Assembly: GCA_014803435.1 (NCBI GenBank)
Contig: JACYFD010000005.1
Coordinates: 461,049 to 525,048 of the forward strand
Direction: 5' to 3'
Origin: Cellulosimicrobium terreum
GTDB taxonomy: Bacteria; Actinomycetota; Actinomycetes; Actinomycetales; Cellulomonadaceae
Length of the DNA: 64,000 nt
In this document: positions 11,220 to 19,492 of the stretch, in pieces
Position numbering within the stretch: position 1 is the stretch's first letter
Layout of the letters: each line of letters opens with the position of its first letter
Notes under the pieces: generated by a model
Seen by the model: only the letters and a program-made list of their open reading frames with translations
What the model was told of the DNA's origin: nothing
Databases searched by the model: none
Program-made: the position numbers and the translations under genes

Positions 11220-11995
11220 TGCGGGTCGTCATCGCCGGTGCGGGGTCGGTCGGCCGGTCGATCGCACGTGAGCTCCTGAGCCACGACCACGAGGTGACCC
11301 TCGTCGACAAGCAGCCGGGCGCGATGCGCGTCGCGCAGGTCGCCGACGCCGACTGGCTGCTCGCCGACGCGTGCGAGCTCTCGTCGCTCGCCGCGGCGAA
11401 GGTCGAGGACTGCGACGTGATCGTCGCGGCCACCGGGGACGACAAGGCGAACCTCGTCGTGTCCCTCCTGGCGAAGACGGAGTTCGGCGTGCCGAGGACC
11501 GTCGCGCGCGTGAACAACCCGAAGAACGAGTGGATGTTCGACGAGTCGTGGGGCGTCGACGTCGCCGTCTCGACGCCGCGCATCATGACGTCGATGGTCG
11601 AGGAGGCCGTCGCCGTGGGCGACCTCGTCCGGATCTTCACGTTCCACCAGTCGGGCGCCGGGATCCTCGAGGTCACGCTGCCCGCCACGTCCCCGCTGGT
11701 GGGACGACGGGTGGGCGACGTCACGTGGCCGACGGACACGGTCCTCGCCGCCGTCGTCCGCGGTGTGCAGCCCATCTCGCCCAGCGTAGACGACACCCTC
11801 GAGGTCGGCGACGAGCTGCTCATCGTCACGGGGAACCAGGCGGACGAGGACGCGTTGTCGCGACTGCTCGTCTCCGAGGAGGACGACCTCGAGCCGCAGG
11901 CCGTGCCTGCGGCCCCGGACGTGACCGAGCACGAGGACGTGCCCGCGCCGGAGGACGTGCCCGGGACCCAGGCCGAGCCCGACGGAGCGCCGTAG
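11219..11995 (+). CDS. ceoC: CeoC/TrkA-type potassium transport RCK protein
   Basis: A 258-residue paralogue of the preceding gene: RCK_N with IAGAGSVGRSIARELL near residue 5 and VTLVDKQPG, then RCK_C (about 135-215: LEVTLPATSPLVGRRVGDV ... LEVGDELLIVTG). It adds an acidic tail of about 40 residues rich in Pro, Glu and Asp. Its ATG shares one base with the stop of ceoB (TGATG), so the two are translationally coupled and probably form a heteromeric ring. Counterpart of Rv2692. The acidic tail has no recognised function. Confidence 0.88.
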   Translation: MRVVIAGAGSVGRSIARELLSHDHEVTLVDKQPGAMRVAQVADADWLLADACELSSLAAAKVEDCDVIVAATGDDKANLVVSLLAKTEFGVPRTVARVNNPKNEWMFDESWGVDVAVSTPRIMTSMVEEAVAVGDLVRIFTFHQSGAGILEVTLPATSPLVGRRVGDVTWPTDTVLAAVVRGVQPISPSVDDTLEVGDELLIVTGNQADEDALSRLLVSEEDDLEPQAVPAAPDVTEHEDVPAPEDVPGTQAEPDGAP

Positions 11996-12001
11996 CGCGG
12001 A

Positions 12002-12901
12002 TCAGGCCGCAGGTGTCCCGGGTACCGGCGCGGGACGTCGGACCAGGGCCCACGTGAGCCACAGGACGAGCGCCCAGAGGGGCAGGCCCATCACGAGCCG
12101 GGCCGTGCCCAGCCACCCGACGGCCTCGTGGGTGTAGAGCGGGACCTGCACGGCGAGCCGCACGGCGAAGAGCCCGACCCACAGCCAGGTGGCACCGACG
12201 TAGCGGCGCACGAGCGGCCGGTTCGAGCGCCAGCCGTCCGCCCACGCGGCGAACCCGCCGGGGACCGTGGCCTGCCCCTGCGCCCCGGTCGGCGCCGCGG
12301 CTCCGGCCGCCGGCTCGTCGCGCTCCGGCTCCGGCTCCCCCTGCGCCGTCGACGGACCCTGCCCCCCGAACCCGCTGCGGAAGGCCTCGACGACGACGCC
12401 CACGAGCGGCCACCGGACCAGCAGGGAGACGAGGAGCACGACCAGGTAGACGGCGTTGGTCCACAGCCCCCACGCGAAGTAGTCCTCGGCGTCACCGGAG
12501 CGCCAGGCCCACACGACCCCGATCAGGACGCCCAGCACCCCGCCGACGGCCTGCGTCACCGGGGTGCGCTGGACCAGCCGGACCGTCACGGCGACGAGGG
12601 CCACGGCGATCGCCGACACGAGCGCGGCCCGGAGGTCGCGCGACGCCACGAAGACCACGACGAACACGAGCCCGGGTGCCACGGACTCGACCATGCCGCG
12701 CACGCCCCCGACCGCCTCGGCGATCGAGAACTGCTCGCCGACCAGGGCACGCATCCCCCGTGCTGGGCCGTCCTCGGCCGCACCGACTCCGTCGACGACG
12801 GAGTCGACGGAGTCGACGGTGTCGACCGGTTCGACGCCCGGCTCCGTGGTGCGCCTGTCGGCGTCGCCCGTGACAGGGTCGTGCGGGGGCTGGGTCGTCA
12901 T
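12002..12901 (-). CDS. DUF3159 membrane protein
   Basis: A 299-residue protein with a disordered acidic N-terminus (residues 1-50, containing the repeat VDTVDSVDSVVD) followed by a DUF3159 domain: GEQFSIAEAVGGVRGMVESVAPG, then about five transmembrane helices. Hydrophobic pairs lie near 72-105, 115-135 and 145-165; two more follow a charged Pro/Glu-rich loop (about 175-210). Function unknown; the family is confined to actinobacteria and sits beside the OB-fold gene in M. tuberculosis (Rv2693c). The coding DNA of the repeat is a run of GTCGAC hexamers. Reads convergently toward ceoC with a 6-base gap. Confidence 0.82.
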   Translation of the reverse strand: MTTQPPHDPVTGDADRRTTEPGVEPVDTVDSVDSVVDGVGAAEDGPARGMRALVGEQFSIAEAVGGVRGMVESVAPGLVFVVVFVASRDLRAALVSAIAVALVAVTVRLVQRTPVTQAVGGVLGVLIGVVWAWRSGDAEDYFAWGLWTNAVYLVVLLVSLLVRWPLVGVVVEAFRSGFGGQGPSTAQGEPEPERDEPAAGAAAPTGAQGQATVPGGFAAWADGWRSNRPLVRRYVGATWLWVGLFAVRLAVQVPLYTHEAVGWLGTARLVMGLPLWALVLWLTWALVRRPAPVPGTPAA

Positions 12902-12961
12902 GGTCGGTTCCTCGTCGGTGGCGTCGCGGTGTCGTCGTTCGGCTGCACGGTCGCTCGCGCG

Positions 12962-13336
12962 TCACTCACCGGGACGAGGCAGGAGCTCGTAGCGCGGGTT
13001 GAACATCGTCCGTCGCCCGTCGACCTCGCACACCAGACCCTCGGCGCGAGCGCGACGGCCGGGCTCGATCCCGGCGATGCGCCGACGCCCGAGCCAGACG
13101 AGGTCGATCGCGCCCGACCCGTCGTAGAGCTCGACCTCGACGGTCGGGACGCCCTCGCGCGGACGCAGGACGACGGAGCGCAGGACGCCGGAGACCGTCG
13201 CACGACGACGGTCCGGCAGCTCGGAGACGGCGCAGCACCCCCGCTGACGGGAGGCCTCGGTCCGTTCCTCGACCGCGGCGACCTCGTCCTGCGACGCGAG
13301 CGCAGCCTGCAGCGCCTCGCGGATCGTCGGTGCCAT
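12962..13336 (-). CDS. OB-fold nucleic-acid-binding protein
   Basis: A 124-residue protein whose second half is a RecG/AspRS-like OB fold: RATVSGVLRSVVLRPREGVPTVEVELYDGSGAIDLVWLGRRRIAGIEPGRRARAEG. The pattern 'VELYDGSGxIxLVWLGRRxIxGI' is a recognised actinobacterial family (Rv2694c). Role unknown, presumably single-stranded nucleic acid binding. It begins one base after the stop of the DUF3710 gene and lies upstream of DUF3159, so the three are one transcription unit. Confidence 0.85.
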   Translation of the reverse strand: MAPTIREALQAALASQDEVAAVEERTEASRQRGCCAVSELPDRRRATVSGVLRSVVLRPREGVPTVEVELYDGSGAIDLVWLGRRRIAGIEPGRRARAEGLVCEVDGRRTMFNPRYELLPRPGE

Positions 13337-13337
13337 G

Positions 13338-14120
13338 TCAGTGGATCTCCGTGATCTCAGGTCCGCGCCGGGTGGGGTCGAAGGTCGGCGTCTGCGGTGC
13401 ACCCACCGGTCCGTCGGGCGCGGTCGGCGCCGGCGCCTTGCCGGGCAGGTGCAGCGTGAGCAGGTCACGCGGGGGGCGGGGGCTCTGGTCGCGCACCACG
13501 ACGATGTTCGAGAACACGGACTCGAGGAGCCGCGCCTCCTGCTGGTCGACGGCCGCCTTGCCGGTCAGCACGCCCCGCAGGAACCACCGCGGGCCGTCGA
13601 CCCCGACGAACCGGGCCGGCCGCACGCCCTGACGACCGTCGGGCGACGTCGCGGGGAGCCGCGCGATGAGCTCACGTCCGAACGTGCCCGGAACGTCGTC
13701 CACGGTCCCGCCCTGCTTGGTCACCGACGCGGCGATCTCACCACGGATCTCGTCCCAGATGCCCTCGGTGCGCGGGGCGGCGAAGGCCTGGACCTGGAGG
13801 CCCGAGCCTGCGACGGCGACCGCGACACCCGTGATGCGCTGGGTCTTCTTGTCGACCTCCATGCGCAGCTCCATGCCGGGTACACCGGGGAGCCACACCG
13901 CGCCGAGGTCGATGCGCGGGCCCCGTTCGCTCACCTGGGAGGAGTCGTACGGGCCGCGGTCGGAACCGTCCTGCGCCCCCGTCTGCGACGGCGGACCGTC
14001 TGGCTGGACGTCGACGGTGTCGGCCGAGTCCACGGCGTCGACCGCGTCGGCACCGGGCGACGCGTCACCCAGCGGCTCGGCCGGCTGCGACGACGGCTTC
14101 GAACGGCGGAACAGACCCAC
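13338..14120 (-). CDS. DUF3710 protein
   Basis: A 260-residue cytosolic protein. The first 60 residues are disordered and carry the acidic repeat DAVDAVDSADTVDV, similar to that in the DUF3159 protein two genes on. The DUF3710 domain (about 65-225) includes RIDLGAVWLPGVPGMELRMEVD, RPARFVGVDGPRWFLRGVLTGKAA and IVVVRDQSPRPPRDLLTLHLP. Function is unknown; counterpart of Rv2696c by position and family. First gene of a three-gene unit; 138 bases separate it from dut. Confidence 0.85.
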   Translation of the reverse strand: MGLFRRSKPSSQPAEPLGDASPGADAVDAVDSADTVDVQPDGPPSQTGAQDGSDRGPYDSSQVSERGPRIDLGAVWLPGVPGMELRMEVDKKTQRITGVAVAVAGSGLQVQAFAAPRTEGIWDEIRGEIAASVTKQGGTVDDVPGTFGRELIARLPATSPDGRQGVRPARFVGVDGPRWFLRGVLTGKAAVDQQEARLLESVFSNIVVVRDQSPRPPRDLLTLHLPGKAPAPTAPDGPVGAPQTPTFDPTRRGPEITEIH

Positions 14121-14258
14121 GGACGTACTCCTTCACCTACCCGGCCGGGGTGGCCGGGGCTCGACTGGGGGGCGGGTGCCCTGGTTCAACACTAGCCCGC
14201 TCCGGGACCACCTCCCGGCGGACCGTCCGTCCGCGTGCGACCGGTGCCGGCGTCCGGC

Positions 14259-14759
14259 TCAGTTCGCGGCCGACCAGCCGCCGCTCGACCCGAAGCCACC
14301 GGCTCCGCGGTGCGACCCCGGGAGCCGCTCGGCCTGCACGAACCGCGCGCGCTCCACCTTCTGCACGACGAGCTGGGCGACGCGGTCGCCGCGGTGCAGC
14401 TCGATCGCCTCGTTCGCGTCGGTGTTCAGGAGCGTCACCTTGATCTCGCCCCGGTAGCCGGCGTCCACCGTGCCGGGCGCGTTGACGACGGTGAGGCCGT
14501 GCCGTGCCGCGAGACCGGACCGGGGGTGGACGAACGCGGCGTACCCGTCCGGGAGCGCGATGGCCACGCCCGTGGGGACGACCGCACGCTCACCCGGATC
14601 CAGCCGGACGTCGACCGTCGTCACCAGGTCGGCGCCCGCGTCCCCCGGGTGCGAGTACGCGGGCAGCGGGACGTCGTCGAGCAACGTGATGAGGACGTCG
14701 ACGTCACCGATCGCGGTCGTGGGCGCGGCGTGGGAGGGCTGCTGGTCGTCTGTCGGCAC
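14259..14759 (-). CDS. dut: dUTP pyrophosphatase
   Basis: A 166-residue trimeric dUTPase that hydrolyses dUTP to dUMP and pyrophosphate, keeping uracil out of DNA and supplying dTMP synthesis. The five conserved motifs are in order: HPGDAGADL, PRSGLA, VNAPGTVDAGYRGEIKVTLLN, RVAQLVVQKV and the C-terminal P-loop-like RGAGGFGSSGG that closes over the nucleotide. Start: GTG at 14759, giving a 20-residue N-terminal extension before the core. Divergent from DUF3093 across 77 bases, as in mycobacteria (Rv2697c/Rv2698). Confidence 0.97.
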   Translation of the reverse strand: MPTDDQQPSHAAPTTAIGDVDVLITLLDDVPLPAYSHPGDAGADLVTTVDVRLDPGERAVVPTGVAIALPDGYAAFVHPRSGLAARHGLTVVNAPGTVDAGYRGEIKVTLLNTDANEAIELHRGDRVAQLVVQKVERARFVQAERLPGSHRGAGGFGSSGGWSAAN

Positions 14760-14836
14760 CCGGCGAGCCTAGTGGCCGTCGGGCCGGACGCGCGATCGGC
14801 TGCGACCCACCCCCGGCGGACTGCGATGATGGAGCC

Positions 14837-15340
14837 ATGGACGACGCGCTGACGAACGACTCCGCGGGGCTGACGGATCCCCTGCCCACGCCGTCGGCTC
14901 CCGGGTTCCGTGAGCGTGTGCTGCCCGGTCCGGGCGGATGGGCCGCGGCTCTCGGGTTCGCGGTGGTCCTGGGGATCGCGCTGTGGCCGGCGAGCGCCCC
15001 GCTCGCGATCGCCGTGGGCCTGCTCGCGCTCGTCGCGGGTGTCGTGGCCCTCGCCCTGACCTCTCCGGTGGTCGAGGTGGCGGACGGGACGTTCCGTGCG
15101 GGCCGCGCCCACCTCCCGGTCGAGCTGCTGAGCACGGTGACGACGCTCGACGCCGACGCGATGCGGGTGCAGCTCGGGCCGCGGCTGGACGCCCGCGCCT
15201 ACGTGTGCCTGCGCGCCTGGGCCCGCACCGGGGTGCACGTGCTCCTGGACGACCCGCTGGACCCGACGCCCTACTGGCTCGTCTCGACCCGGCGCCCCGA
15301 GGCGCTGGCCGACGCGCTGCGCGTCGCAGGACGCGGGTGA
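14837..15340 (+). CDS. DUF3093 membrane protein
   Basis: A 167-residue protein with two adjacent transmembrane helices (about residues 35-72) and a cytosolic C-terminal domain (PVVEVADGTFRAGRAHLPVELLSTVTTLDADAMRVQLGPRLDARAY ... PYWLVSTRRPEAL) typical of DUF3093 (Rv2698-like). The 'DPTPYWLVSTRRP' end is the family signature. The domain resembles PH-like folds anchored by two helices. Function unknown. A GGAG sits just before the ATG. Confidence 0.85.
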   Translation: MDDALTNDSAGLTDPLPTPSAPGFRERVLPGPGGWAAALGFAVVLGIALWPASAPLAIAVGLLALVAGVVALALTSPVVEVADGTFRAGRAHLPVELLSTVTTLDADAMRVQLGPRLDARAYVCLRAWARTGVHVLLDDPLDPTPYWLVSTRRPEALADALRVAGRG

Positions 15341-15350
15341 CCTGACGAGC

Positions 15351-15384
15351 GACGGCCGCCGCCCCCGGTGGGGCGACGGCCGTC
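15351..15384. terminator. Hairpin between DUF3093 and DUF4193
   Basis: GACGGCCG (15351-15358) pairs with CGGCCGTC (15377-15384); inside, GCCCC/GGGGC pair around a 4-base loop. It separates two convergent genes and can stop both. Confidence 0.75.
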
Positions 15385-15404
15385 GGATGCGTTGTGGGCG
15401 CGGG

Positions 15405-15704
15405 TCAGGCAGCGCACTCCGAGCAGATCTGCTGCCCGTTCTTCTCGTACGCGAGCTGGCTGCGGTGGTGCACGAGGAAGCAGCTGGCGCACGTGAACTC
15501 GTCCGCCTGACGCGGCAGCACCCGGACGGAGAGCTCTTCGCCGGACAGGTCCGCGCCGGGCAGCTCGAATCCTTCGGCCGCCTCGGTCTCGTCCTCGTCC
15601 ACAACGCCCGAGCTCTTGTCCGAGCGACGAGCCTGCAGCTCCTGGAGGGAGTCCTCGCTCAGCTCCTCCTCGCTCTTGCGGGGGGCGTCGTAGTCTGTTG
15701 CCAT
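15405..15704 (-). CDS. DUF4193 zinc-ribbon protein
   Basis: A 99-residue protein. It starts MATDYDAPRKSEEELSEDSLQEL, passes through an acidic central part (VDEDETEAAEGFELPGADLSGEEL), and ends in a zinc-ribbon-like module FTCASCFLVHHRSQLA ... ICSEC with two CxxC pairs. This is the actinobacterial DUF4193 family (Rv2699c), strongly conserved and of unknown role; an acidic, small zinc protein of this kind could bind RNA polymerase, but that is speculation. All four cysteines are present. No good Shine-Dalgarno sequence at a normal distance. Confidence 0.88.
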   Translation of the reverse strand: MATDYDAPRKSEEELSEDSLQELQARRSDKSSGVVDEDETEAAEGFELPGADLSGEELSVRVLPRQADEFTCASCFLVHHRSQLAYEKNGQQICSECAA

Positions 15705-16077
15705 CTGTGAGGTCACTCTCCGGAAGGTCGTCGTTCGTCGCGACTGCGCGCCTTCGGGGCACCGACGTCCGCCGGGCGTGCGAAGGAGCACGGTGGGATC
15801 TGGTGTCCCGTGACGTGACGTGCTCCGAGATCGTCGTCGCACGTGCACGCTGATCAATGCGCGGCACACCGGTTTTGTTCCCGGCGGGCCAACGGATTGT
15901 GCCCTATTTCCGGACGCTGCGCACCCTGTGGGGCACGGATCGGGACGTGTCGTGGCTCACGGCCTCGCACAGGGCTCTGACCTGCACCGGAGCAGCGCGC
16001 GGACCGTGCCGCCAACGCACCGTCACGACCCCGCCGGCACGGGGGCTGCCAGCTGCGAGCCGGCGTCCGGCCAGCGG
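15705..16077. other. Intergenic region, no gene seen
   Basis: This 373-base stretch lies between the DUF4193 start and the end of the inositol monophosphatase gene. It must hold the DUF4193 promoter. It contains a comparatively AT-rich patch around 15870-15912. I found no convincing coding frame, hairpin or RNA gene. M. tuberculosis has cei (Rv2700) at this place; no counterpart is visible here. Confidence 0.6.
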
Positions 16078-16923
16078 TCAGCCGGCGTCCGCGCCGAGCT
16101 CCTCGAGCAGCCCGACGAGCTCCTCGACCGGCCCCGGAGGCCCGGCGACCGTCATCTCCTGGTCGGCCGCTCGGCCCCGCAGGCCGATCACCGTCGCACC
16201 GGCCTCCTGCGCGACGAGCGCGCCCGCCGCCATGTCCCACGGGTTGAGGCCACGCTCGTAGTAGAGGTCGATCTCGCCGCTCGCGACGAGGCAGAGGTCG
16301 ATCGCCGCGGAGCCGAGCCGGCGGATGTCCCGCACGCGCGGCAGCACCCCGACGAGCACCTCGGCCTGCGCCCGACGCCGGTCCGCGTCGTAGCCGAACC
16401 CGGTCCCCAGGAGGCACAGGTCGAGGCTGCGCCGACCGCCCACCATCAGGGGCGCACCGTCGAGCGTCGCCCCCGCGCCGAGCCCGGCGGTCCAGGTACG
16501 GTCGTCCACGACGGAGTGCACGGCCCCGGCCACGAGCGTCCACTCCAGCGGGTCGACCGGGCCGACGACGGCCGCGACCGAGACGGCGTACGACGCGACG
16601 CCGTAGAGGTAGTTGACGGTGCCGTCGATGGGGTCGAGGACCCAGGTGATGCCCGAGGTGCCCTCGCTCGATCCGTCCTCCTCGCCGAGGATCGCGTCGT
16701 CGGGTCGCGCGGCCGCGAGCTCGCGGCGCAGGAACGCCTCGGTCTCGCGGTCCATCCGGGTCACGACGTCCACGGCGTTGGACTTGGTCGCGGCGACCTC
16801 GACACGGTCGGGTCGTCCTGCGCGGATCGCCGCGCCTGCCGAGCGCGCCAGCCGGTCTGCGAGCTCGCGCAGGCTGTGGACCGTGACGTCGTCGGGCAGG
16901 CGGGGGTCGTCGATGAAGTGCAC
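16078..16923 (-). CDS. suhB: Inositol monophosphatase family protein (SuhB-like)
   Basis: A 281-residue Mg2+-dependent phosphatase. Metal ligands are visible: GEE (Glu81, Glu82), DPIDGT (Asp97, Asp100) and the C-terminal WDMAAG. The family hydrolyses inositol-1-phosphate and related sugar phosphates; in actinobacteria it feeds inositol into phosphatidylinositol and mycothiol. Counterpart of Rv2701c (suhB) by position. Start: GTG at 16923, three bases after the stop of the TRIC-like gene, so the two are co-transcribed. Alternative substrates (histidinol-phosphate, fructose bisphosphate) cannot be excluded. Confidence 0.92.
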   Translation of the reverse strand: MHFIDDPRLPDDVTVHSLRELADRLARSAGAAIRAGRPDRVEVAATKSNAVDVVTRMDRETEAFLRRELAAARPDDAILGEEDGSSEGTSGITWVLDPIDGTVNYLYGVASYAVSVAAVVGPVDPLEWTLVAGAVHSVVDDRTWTAGLGAGATLDGAPLMVGGRRSLDLCLLGTGFGYDADRRRAQAEVLVGVLPRVRDIRRLGSAAIDLCLVASGEIDLYYERGLNPWDMAAGALVAQEAGATVIGLRGRAADQEMTVAGPPGPVEELVGLLEELGADAG

Positions 16924-16926
16924 GTC

Positions 16927-17580
16927 CTACATCCTGCCCGACCCGGCACCGGTGCGGCGACCCTCCCACGGGCCGGGTGCCGACCATCCGAACCGCAGCG
17001 ACACCAGCCGGAAGCCGAACACGAGGGCGAGCACGCCCGCCTGGGACAGCGGCCCCAGCGCCCCGACGTGCCACAGCACCGCCGTGAGCACGGCACCGAC
17101 GAGCGCGGGGATCGCGTAGAGCTGCTTGTCCTGGAAGATGAGCGGCGCCTCGCTCGTGAGCACGTCGCGCAGCACTCCCCCGCCGACGCCCGTCAGGACG
17201 CCGACGAAGACCGCCGCGAGCGCGCCGACGTCGTACTCGAGGCCCTTCATCGTGCCCGACAGCACGAACAGCGCGAGCGCACCCGCGTCGAGCACGATGA
17301 TCGAGCGGCGGAGCCGTTCGAGCCGCGGGTGCCAGAAGAACGTGATGAGCCCGGCCGCTCCGGCGGCGGCGACGAGGCGCCAGTCGGAGATCCCGACGGG
17401 CGGGATCGCGCCGATGAGCACGTCACGCAGCAGCCCGCCACCGAGACCGGCCGCCCACGCGAGGACGAGCACGCCGATGAGGTCGAACCGTTTGCGCACG
17501 GCCGCGAGCCCACCGGACAGCGCCGCGCAGAAGACGCCCCCCAGCTCGAGCGCCCCGCCGGGCACGAGGTCGAGGATCAC
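16927..17580 (-). CDS. TRIC-type (UPF0126/YadS) cation channel
   Basis: A 217-residue integral membrane protein with seven helices built from an internal duplication: GLGGGLLRDVLIG (about residue 47) and GVGGGVLRDVLTS (about residue 132). These GGGxxRDVL loops are the hallmark of UPF0126 proteins, which are prokaryotic relatives of TRIC channels and form trimers conducting K+ or other monovalent ions. It adds to the potassium-related genes upstream. Start: GTG at 17580. The C-terminal 20 residues are Gly/Arg-rich and cytosolic. Confidence 0.88.
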   Translation of the reverse strand: MILDLVPGGALELGGVFCAALSGGLAAVRKRFDLIGVLVLAWAAGLGGGLLRDVLIGAIPPVGISDWRLVAAAGAAGLITFFWHPRLERLRRSIIVLDAGALALFVLSGTMKGLEYDVGALAAVFVGVLTGVGGGVLRDVLTSEAPLIFQDKQLYAIPALVGAVLTAVLWHVGALGPLSQAGVLALVFGFRLVSLRFGWSAPGPWEGRRTGAGSGRM

Positions 17581-17744
17581 CCGCGCATCATCCCAGGGTC
17601 ACGGCCGGGGCGCCGGTCGATCTCCGACACGATCGGCGACACGATCGGCGGCGCACCGTGAGCGGTGCTGCGCGCGAGCGCCGGAGGATGGCACCCTCGA
17701 GGAGGGCACGCGCCGTCGTCGGGCGCAGCGACACGGGAGGACCC

Positions 17745-18812
17745 ATGGACGAGCTGGAGCTGGTGAGACTGCACGAGGACGGGGAGCGCCTCGTTCTCGG
17801 CGGGACGGGTGGCGCCCAGTACTCGGTGGCGATCACCGAGGCGTTGCGCGCCGCCGTACGACGTGACCGACCGCACCTGGAGCATCTGCGGGCCGAAGGT
17901 GAGAGCCGGCTCGCGCCGCGCGAGATCCAGGCGCGCCTGCGAGGTGGCGACACGGTCGAGGAGGTCGCGGACGCGGCCGGCCTGCCGCCCGAGCACGTGC
18001 GCCGGTTCGCCGGTCCGGTCGAGGCGGAGCAGGACTACGTGGTCCGGCGCGTCCGCTCCTCCCGGGAGGGCCGGGACGACCACGACCCCACCCTGGGCGA
18101 GCTCGTCGAGGGCAGGCTCACGGCGCGCGACGTCGACGTGGCGGGCGCCCGATGGTCGGCGACCCGGACGCTGGGGTCGCCGTGGATCGTGGAGCTCGCG
18201 TTCGAGGCGGGCTCCGGCGGCCGGACCGCCCGCTGGACGTACGACCCGTCGACGCGCGTCCCGCACGCGCTGGACGACGAGGCGCGATGGCTGTCGGAGC
18301 CGGAGTCCGCGCCGGACCCGGTGCCGGGCACCGCCGCGGTGTTCGACGTCGACGCCGGGCCGCGCGGTCCGCGCGCGGCCCAGGCCGCGGAGCCCGACGG
18401 GACGGGTGAGCTCCTCGACGACCTGAGCCAGCGCCGCGGGGTCCGCGCACGGACCGCTTCCGAGGCGGTGCCCGGTCAGGAGCCGTTCGAGGGCTTCGGC
18501 CCCACGCGCTCGGCCGGTCCGGCGGGCGGAGCCGGCGACGACCGTCAGGACACCCGGGTGGGCACCGTCGTCCCCCTCCAGCGCATCACCCGCGGTGAGG
18601 TCCCGCCGGGACCGACCGCCGGGTCGCCGCCACCGGATGCCGGTCAGGCGGCGCCGGCCCGCCCGCCCGCGGACGACCCGCCGCCCGCCGTGGACGAGCC
18701 CCCACGACCGCGCCCGGCCGACCCGCGAGAGGCACGGAAGGGCAAGAACCGGTCGCGGGCGAAGGTCCCGAGCTGGGACGAGATCGTCTTCGGGGCACGG
18801 CCCGAGGGCTGA
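17745..18812 (+). CDS. sepH: Septation protein SepH
   Basis: A 355-residue protein. The N-terminal DUF3071 domain (residues 1-170) begins MDELELVRLHEDGERLVL and contains a helix-turn-helix-like part (LAPREIQARLRGGDTVEEVADAAGLPPEHVRRF). The rest is a long Pro/Ala-rich disordered linker with a basic end (ARKGKNRSRAKVPSWDEIVFG). SepH from Streptomyces and mycobacteria binds FtsZ and promotes its assembly at the division site; the conserved C-terminal 'VPSWDEIVFG' supports the identification. Start: ATG after GGGAGGA. Convergent with tdk, with nine bases between. Confidence 0.9.
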   Translation: MDELELVRLHEDGERLVLGGTGGAQYSVAITEALRAAVRRDRPHLEHLRAEGESRLAPREIQARLRGGDTVEEVADAAGLPPEHVRRFAGPVEAEQDYVVRRVRSSREGRDDHDPTLGELVEGRLTARDVDVAGARWSATRTLGSPWIVELAFEAGSGGRTARWTYDPSTRVPHALDDEARWLSEPESAPDPVPGTAAVFDVDAGPRGPRAAQAAEPDGTGELLDDLSQRRGVRARTASEAVPGQEPFEGFGPTRSAGPAGGAGDDRQDTRVGTVVPLQRITRGEVPPGPTAGSPPPDAGQAAPARPPADDPPPAVDEPPRPRPADPREARKGKNRSRAKVPSWDEIVFGARPEG

Positions 18813-18821
18813 GCGGGCGCC

Positions 18822-19460
18822 TCAGCCGGGGACGTCGAGCGACAGCCGGTCGTCGGGCACGAGCGCGCGGGCCACCTCGGTGGTCATGCGGCGCATGTGG
18901 TGACGACGGCAGAGCACCTCGTAGGCGACGTCCGCGTCGGGGCCGACGTCTCCCACGACGACCTGCTCGCCCTCGACGACCATCCGCCCGCCCACGGTGC
19001 GCGCGTTGTGGGTCGCGCGTGCGCCGCACCAGCACAGGGACTGCACAGGGAGCACCTCGACGCGGTCCGCGAGCTCGATGAAGCGCATCGAGCCCGGGAA
19101 CAGCCGGGTGCGGAAGTCCGCGGTGATCCCGAACGCGAACACGTCGATCTCCGCCTCGTCGACGAGCCGCGCGAGCTGCTCGACCTGCGCGGGCGAGTAG
19201 AACTGCGCCTCGTCGCACACCAGGTAGTCGACCGGCTCGTCCTCACGCATGACGCGTTCCCAGAAGTCGGTGTCGTCGGCGACCTCGCACGCGGCGACCT
19301 CGAGCCCGAGCCGCGAGGAGAGCCGGTGGGTCCCCGCGCGGTCGTCGCGCGAGAAGATCAGTCCGCGGCGACCCCGGGCCGCGTGGTTGTGGTCGAGCTG
19401 CAGGGCGAGGGTCGACTTGCCGCAGTCCATCGTGCCGGAGAAGAAGACGAGCTCGGCCAC
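18822..19460 (-). CDS. tdk: Thymidine kinase (type II)
   Basis: A 212-residue salvage enzyme that phosphorylates thymidine to dTMP. P-loop GTMDCGKST (residues 9-17), catalytic Glu84 in DEAQF, and zinc-site cysteines in LCWCGARA with CRRHH near residue 190. The lasso region between the Cys pairs is present. Length and motif order fit the TK1-like class. The start ATG has GAGGA 8 bases upstream. Lies 32 bases behind the phosphodiesterase gene on the same strand. Confidence 0.95.
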   Translation of the reverse strand: MAELVFFSGTMDCGKSTLALQLDHNHAARGRRGLIFSRDDRAGTHRLSSRLGLEVAACEVADDTDFWERVMREDEPVDYLVCDEAQFYSPAQVEQLARLVDEAEIDVFAFGITADFRTRLFPGSMRFIELADRVEVLPVQSLCWCGARATHNARTVGGRMVVEGEQVVVGDVGPDADVAYEVLCRRHHMRRMTTEVARALVPDDRLSLDVPG

Positions 19461-19492
19461 GGTTCCTCCTTGTCGTTCGTCTGTCGGGCGAC

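Noticed and set aside
12780..12840. GTCGAC hexamer run as a possible CRISPR or regulatory repeat
   Set aside because: It lies inside the DUF3159 coding frame and simply encodes the VD repeat; no spacer structure.
15857..16261. Possible small gene in the gap before suhB
   Set aside because: The frame runs into suhB antisense, has Ser/Pro/Ala-rich composition and no ribosome site; it does not resemble the cei gene found there in mycobacteria.
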